Notes under the pieces: generated by a model
The model's input: the letters and a program-made list of their open reading frames with translations, nothing else
What the model was told of the DNA's origin: nothing
Database searches by the model: none
In this document: in pieces, positions 60,338 through 64,000 of the stretch
Layout of the letters: the number at the start of each line of letters is the position of its first letter
How positions within the stretch are numbered: position 1 is the stretch's first letter
Translations under genes and position numbers: made by a program
From: Nocardioides luteus
GTDB lineage: Bacteria > Actinomycetota > Actinomycetes > Propionibacteriales > Nocardioidaceae
Direction: 5' to 3'
DNA length: 64,000 nt
Assembly: GCF_014648595.1 (NCBI RefSeq)
Contig: NZ_BMRK01000014.1
Coordinates: 27,196 to 91,195, forward strand

Positions 60338-61109
60338 CGTACGGGTCGAGGGAGACCTCGGCCGGCTTCCCGGCCGCCAGCGCGTTGCCGAAGCGCCCGT
60401 CGGTGAGCTTGAAGGTAGCCGCGCCGAAGTCGGCCGCGACGAGGCGGTCACGGATGCCGGCCGGGTAGTTGTCCCAGCCGACCAGGCCCTTGACCTGCCA
60501 GACCCCCTCGTGGTTCTCGGGCGGCTCGTCGCCGCCGCCGACCTTGGGGAAACGGAAGCAGTGGGTGCTGCCGCCGTCCTTGTGATAGACGGCCTTGGGG
60601 TGCGTACCGCCCTCGAACTGCAGCTCCGACTCGGGCTTGATCTGATAGCCCGAGTGCTGGGAGACGGACATGAATCTCGCACGACCGTCCCGCACCCACA
60701 CGATGATGTGCTCCCAGTCGTGCCGGTGGCCGGCGGATCCGGGACCCCACGAGACCTGGTCCTTCTCGAAGTAGTAGCCGTACAGATAGGCACACCAGCC
60801 GTTGTTGCACTTCGAGCGGGAGTAGACGTTGGTGTTCTGCAGGTCGGAGAGATCACGGCACTGGCCGTTGACCGTGCCGCCCATCCCCAGGCCGCCGTTC
60901 ACCGTGCCGTCCGGGCCGATCGCCGGGGTGCTGTAACAGCCATCGGTGTCGAAGTCGAGGGCCGGCTGCCAGGTGCGGTCGGCTTCCGGGGCGGAAGCCG
61001 GCAGTGCCGGGGGCGGGGCGGCCCAGGCGGCCGCCGGGATGACGGAGAGAAGTGCGGCGAGCGGAAGCGCGAGGGCGAGCCGGCGCGTGAGTCGTTTCCC
61101 GAGAGTCAT
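60333..61109 (-). CDS. NPP1/NLP-family secreted protein (necrosis-inducing protein-like)
   Basis: This 258-residue protein has a signal peptide (about 1-30, IPAAAWA) and the NLP hallmark GHRHDWEHIIVWV near residue 130, preceded by CAYLYGYYFEKDQ and followed by SVSQHSGYQ. NLPs are secreted, metal-binding lectin-like cytolysins or MAMPs best known from plant-associated fungi, oomycetes and some bacteria. Paired cysteines (CYSTP, CRDL, CNNGWC) fit the family. The start is ATG 61109. Free-living actinobacteria also carry non-toxic members. Confidence 0.9.
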   Translation of the reverse strand: MTLGKRLTRRLALALPLAALLSVIPAAAWAAPPPALPASAPEADRTWQPALDFDTDGCYSTPAIGPDGTVNGGLGMGGTVNGQCRDLSDLQNTNVYSRSKCNNGWCAYLYGYYFEKDQVSWGPGSAGHRHDWEHIIVWVRDGRARFMSVSQHSGYQIKPESELQFEGGTHPKAVYHKDGGSTHCFRFPKVGGGDEPPENHEGVWQVKGLVGWDNYPAGIRDRLVAADFGAATFKLTDGRFGNALAAGKPAEVSLDPYA

Positions 61110-61243
61110 GTGGGGGTCCCTTGTTCGTGGGGGAATGGGGTGCACAGATGCAACCAGTGCCGCGACCACGTGACAACCCCTTGCGCGTGAACGCGGCGGT
61201 AACGCGGCTCTCGTGCCCACCGTTGCCCTGGTTGGATGGTCCC

Positions 61244-61605
61244 GTGGGCGCAACACAGTGGCAGGAACGCATCGCCTCCGAGCTCACCGGCCTCGGGCAG
61301 CGGGAGTTCGTGATCGTCAGCGAGCCCGAGCCTTCGGCGCCGGAGCCGACAGGCTTTCTGGCCCGGTAGGTACGCAGCACATCGGCGGCACCTGGGAGGC
61401 CTCCGCCGAGCAGCACGAGGCACTTCGCGCGGCAGGCTGGCTGACGCCCGACGAGACCGATCCGATCGCCCCTGCTCCGGCGGCGCCGCACTACTGGCGC
61501 ACGGCGCCCCGCCCGTAGGCAACCCTCGTCGCGAGTCTCGTCGTCGACGCCTTCCGCATCCTCGGCGCCGACTTCTCGACCCTCACCCTCGAGCGGGATC
61601 AGTAG
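61244..61605 (+). pseudogene. Decayed TY-Chap-like (secretion chaperone-like) gene
   Basis: In one frame GTG at 61244 begins VGATQWQERIASELTGLGQREFVIVSEPEP and stops at TAG (61367). A shifted frame continues TQHIGGTWEASAEQHEALRAAGWLTPDE...PHYWRTAPRP, is interrupted by TAG at 61516, and runs on ATLVASLVVDAFRILGADF to 61605. The pattern (Q-AL-AAGW-P...YWR...A-LVV-FR-LG) matches small chaperone-like proteins of actinobacteria. A frameshift and an amber codon make it nonfunctional. The rest of this gap (61110-61243, 61606 on) holds nothing else. Confidence 0.55.
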
Positions 61606-62260
61606 CCAACGACTTGCTCGCGCTGCAGAGCAGATGCTGCGCATCGTGACCTGCGTTGCCGTGCGCGAAGGTCAGACCCCCGTCAGCCTCTTCGAGCCTC
61701 AACGCGGGCGGGATCGGCGAGGCGACCACGCCGAGGCAGAAACGTACAGCCACCGGCGCCTCGGGCAGCGTGATCTTCCCGTGCCCGAGATCGTCGCCGA
61801 AGGGTTGGTTGCGGGTCGCCGGCAGGTCGAGGCTGGTCTCGACCGTCAACGTCTTGCCCGGGGCCAACAGTTGGCCGCCACCCATGGGCGCGACGGCCAG
61901 ATTGACGCCTGGCGGCCAGGGGAAGACCCGATGGGAGAGCACCAGGACGGGACCGTCCTCACCGCTCTCGGCCGTGACGTACGGGGCGGTCGACAGCTTG
62001 GTCCCTGCCCCCGACGGCACCAGCGTACGGTCGGCGACGAAGACCTCGGACGACTCGTTGTTGATCACCGTGTAGGTCACCGACACCGACGTCGCCTCGG
62101 CCCGGATGTCCGCCGAGAAGTCGACCTTGGGCGCAGTCGCCGGCGACCTCGGGTCGGGCGGCTCGCCGCCGTCCTCGAACCCCGGCAGACCTGACCCACC
62201 GCACCCGCTCAACGCAGCGATCAGGGCTGCGATCACCGAACCCATCAGCAGTTTCCTCAT
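61583..62260 (-). CDS. Putative lipoprotein downstream of the WXG-RTX toxin
   Basis: This 225-residue protein has a lipobox IAALSGC (Cys near residue 20), a Pro/Asp-rich linker, and a beta-rich domain (VSVTYTVINNESSEVFVADRTLVPSG, LLAPGKTLTVETSLDLPAT) that resembles a small Ig-like fold. Its ATG at 62260 lies four bases past the stop of the toxin gene, so they are in one operon. It could be a surface or immunity partner, which is inference; it is not a recognised immunity family. Confidence 0.75.
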   Translation of the reverse strand: MRKLLMGSVIAALIAALSGCGGSGLPGFEDGGEPPDPRSPATAPKVDFSADIRAEATSVSVTYTVINNESSEVFVADRTLVPSGAGTKLSTAPYVTAESGEDGPVLVLSHRVFPWPPGVNLAVAPMGGGQLLAPGKTLTVETSLDLPATRNQPFGDDLGHGKITLPEAPVAVRFCLGVVASPIPPALRLEEADGGLTFAHGNAGHDAQHLLCSASKSLATDPARG

Positions 62261-62264
62261 CGTC

Positions 62265-64000
62265 TCAGTAGTGCGGCCGGTTGGGCGCACCCATCTCCTC
62301 ACGAAGTCCGTTCTCGGTCAGATCGTAGGAGTGGTCGGGGTCGATCCGCTCCGGAGTGCTGGGGTCGTTGTCGTGGTCGACCGGCAGCCCCGCAGCGACT
62401 CGTTCGCCCTGCTCGACGCCGTGGTTGACGGTGTCGTCACCGTTGTATTCGGTGCGGTCGAACTGGTCGTGACGGAAGTCGTACTCGTGAGCCATCTCGT
62501 GGAAGAGCACCACCACCGGCGGCCCCTCCTCGATCCAGTCGATGCGCGGGGAGTAGTTGATCCGCTCGCCGCTGGGCTCGGCGGTGCTGTTGCTGTTGTC
62601 GTCGTACTCCGCGATCGTCAGGCCCTTCTTGTTGAAGCCGAGGAACCCGGAGTCGTCGTAGGTCTTCTGGAAGTCGGCCAACATCTGCTGCCCGCGCGGG
62701 GAGGCCGCGAGCAGCTCCAGGTCGGCGCGTACTCGAGCTTGGAACTCCGGGCTCCCCTCGATCTTGATGAACTCCGGCACCTCGTCGATCTGCACCCGCA
62801 CCGTCTTCTCGGTGCCGGTGCCGGTGTCACCGCTCTCGGAGTAGGCCGTGTCGTCACCCGAGCCGCCGGCGATCGTGTCCGAGCCGGTGCCGGCGTACGC
62901 CACGTCGTCGTCGCCGCCCCCGGTGATCCGGTCGTCGCCGGAGCCTCCGGAGAGGGTGTCCCGGCCGGATCCACCGACGATCCGGTCGTTGCCTGATCCG
63001 CCCTCGAGGAAGTCGTTGCCGTTCTCGCCCGCGACGACGTCGTTGCCGTCGAGACCGTAGACCGAGTCGTTCCCTTCGCCTCCGTAGAGCCGGTCGTCCC
63101 CGGTCTGCCCGTCGATGTAGTCACGGTCGGCTCCGCCACTGACCCGGTCCGAGCCGGCGCCGGCGTCCACGTAGTCGTGGCCGTCGAGGCCGTACGCGCG
63201 GTCGTCTCCGTCTCCACCGTGGAGGACGTCGTTGCCCTCGCCACCGATCAGGGTCACGTCCAGGTCGACCCCCTTCGGTACGCCGATGCGGTCGTTGCCG
63301 CCGCCTCCGCGAACGATCAGCTCCTGGCCCTCCGGGACGCGATAGACGGTCTCGCCGCTGCTGTTCTTGACCACGACGATCTGCTCGCCGGTGTTGGGGT
63401 CGACGAAGATGGTGACCTCGTCATCACCGTCGCCCGTGCTGATCACCGTCTGGTCGCCGGAGGTGATGATGCCGGTGCCTTGCGCGCCTGCGGGCAGGTC
63501 GAAGGCGTCGGTCGTGCCCTCCGCGACCGTCTGCCACACCCGGGCGATCTCCTGCCACCTGGTGGTGGCCGCATCGAGAGCGTCCTTGTCGGTGGCGAGC
63601 ACTCCGTCGAGGCCGCTGCGGATCTCGTTGGCGACGCTCATCGCGTCGTCGACCAGCTTGGACTCCTCCGGTGTCGACGGCCGGAAGATCACCTCACCGC
63701 CGATGCCGCGGGTGTGAGGCACGCCGACCACGGTCGCCCAGGACTGGTCGAGGCGACCTTGAGCGATGCGTACCGAGCCCGCGGCGCGAGCCAGCACGCT
63801 CGCGACCTCTTCGGCCAACGTCGCACCGGCCTCGAGGTCGGTCATCAGCTTCTTGCGGTGCTGGTCGTAGGAGTCGGCGGTCTTGCCCTCCCAGTCCGCG
63901 GCACGGACCCGGCGAGAACCGGCATCGACCTTGTCGCTGGACGTGGTCAGCGCGGTGCCGAGCGCGGCCCACCGGTTGGACGCACGGTCCAGCTGGCCGG
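62265..64000 (-). CDS. WXG-RTX-metallopeptidase (M91-like) toxin, 5' end beyond window
   Basis: The frame is open to the right edge, so the start lies outside. The visible 577 codons begin with an ESX-type helical hairpin (RASNRWAALGTALTTSSDK, then ADWEGKTADSYDQHRKKL with a WEG turn). Next are about 15 RTX-type calcium-binding nonapeptides (GGEGNDVLHGG, GGSGNDRIVGGSGRDTL) near residues 235-390, then a peptidase with VVLFHEMAHEYDFRHD (HExxH, Glu catalytic) and LTENGLREEMGAPNRPHY, as in NleD/HopH1-like M91 peptidases. A secreted toxin is likely; the immunity partner is not certain. Confidence 0.85.
   Translation of the reverse strand, partial: GQLDRASNRWAALGTALTTSSDKVDAGSRRVRAADWEGKTADSYDQHRKKLMTDLEAGATLAEEVASVLARAAGSVRIAQGRLDQSWATVVGVPHTRGIGGEVIFRPSTPEESKLVDDAMSVANEIRSGLDGVLATDKDALDAATTRWQEIARVWQTVAEGTTDAFDLPAGAQGTGIITSGDQTVISTGDGDDEVTIFVDPNTGEQIVVVKNSSGETVYRVPEGQELIVRGGGGNDRIGVPKGVDLDVTLIGGEGNDVLHGGDGDDRAYGLDGHDYVDAGAGSDRVSGGADRDYIDGQTGDDRLYGGEGNDSVYGLDGNDVVAGENGNDFLEGGSGNDRIVGGSGRDTLSGGSGDDRITGGGDDDVAYAGTGSDTIAGGSGDDTAYSESGDTGTGTEKTVRVQIDEVPEFIKIEGSPEFQARVRADLELLAASPRGQQMLADFQKTYDDSGFLGFNKKGLTIAEYDDNSNSTAEPSGERINYSPRIDWIEEGPPVVVLFHEMAHEYDFRHDQFDRTEYNGDDTVNHGVEQGERVAAGLPVDHDNDPSTPERIDPDHSYDLTENGLREEMGAPNRPHY

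Overview
This window is high-GC actinobacterial chromosome. Gene content (split SigK/RskA module, WXG-type proteins, ThrE, TsaBED, GlmM/GlmS) and a dispersed 19-bp palindrome (GGTCGAGCTTGTCGAGACC and its complement) point to the Nocardioidaceae, probably Nocardioides or a close relative. That assignment is inferred from family knowledge, not from a search. No rRNA, tRNA or CRISPR array was seen.

Layout. 0.1-9.8 kb: a minus-strand core operon read from glmS through acpS, nnr, alr, an alpha/beta hydrolase, a GNAT-TsaE fusion, tsaB, rimI and a small unknown gene to tsaD; many junctions overlap by 1-4 bases. It joins cell-wall precursor supply with tRNA t6A synthesis. 9.9-13.3 kb: coaA, glmM and rplM-rpsI. 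13.6-18.5 kb: a secreted Ig-like protein, ornithine aminotransferase, and a SigE-family sigma factor coupled to a membrane protein with a NIT-like sensor region. 19-26 kb: a TetR/Baeyer-Villiger monooxygenase/SDR module with a clear operator, a DUF402 protein, a ThrE exporter, a glutamate-cysteine ligase-like enzyme and a FUSC transporter. 26-41.5 kb: secreted HNH nuclease, orphan DNA methyltransferase, Mug glycosylase, an inverted array of 21-bp repeats, a NERD-like coiled-coil protein, a 1349-residue subtilase, an S1-like/coiled-coil protein, a TOPRIM protein, an HTH/AbiEi-like plus degenerate-Fic pair, a cupin and its broken MmyB-type regulator.

41.6-53.0 kb is an accessory, decaying region: a PLD-helicase-DUF3427 protein, a tail-less membrane paralogue fused to a phosphatase remnant, an intact membrane toxin with an HNH-like nuclease tail and its likely immunity gene, a YezG-like immunity gene, several gene remnants, and a WXG-like/WXG-like/lipoprotein operon. 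A 25-bp near-identical repeat from the 3' end of an AraC gene lies at both ends of the 48.4-53.1 kb part.

53.0-64 kb: AraC regulator, a methyltransferase with a His-rich insertion, a DUF429-RelA/SpoT fusion, the molybdopterin oxidoreductase-fasciclin-sigK-rskA cluster, an NLP-type (GHRHDWE) secreted protein, a decayed chaperone-like gene, a lipoprotein, and a WXG-RTX-metallopeptidase toxin running off the right edge. The best candidates for under-described biology are the WXG-RTX-M91 toxin, the membrane toxin/immunity locus with its decapitated paralogue, the HTH/AbiEi-like plus non-canonical Fic pair, the DUF429-RelA/SpoT fusion with a changed catalytic motif, and the 21-bp inverted repeat array.
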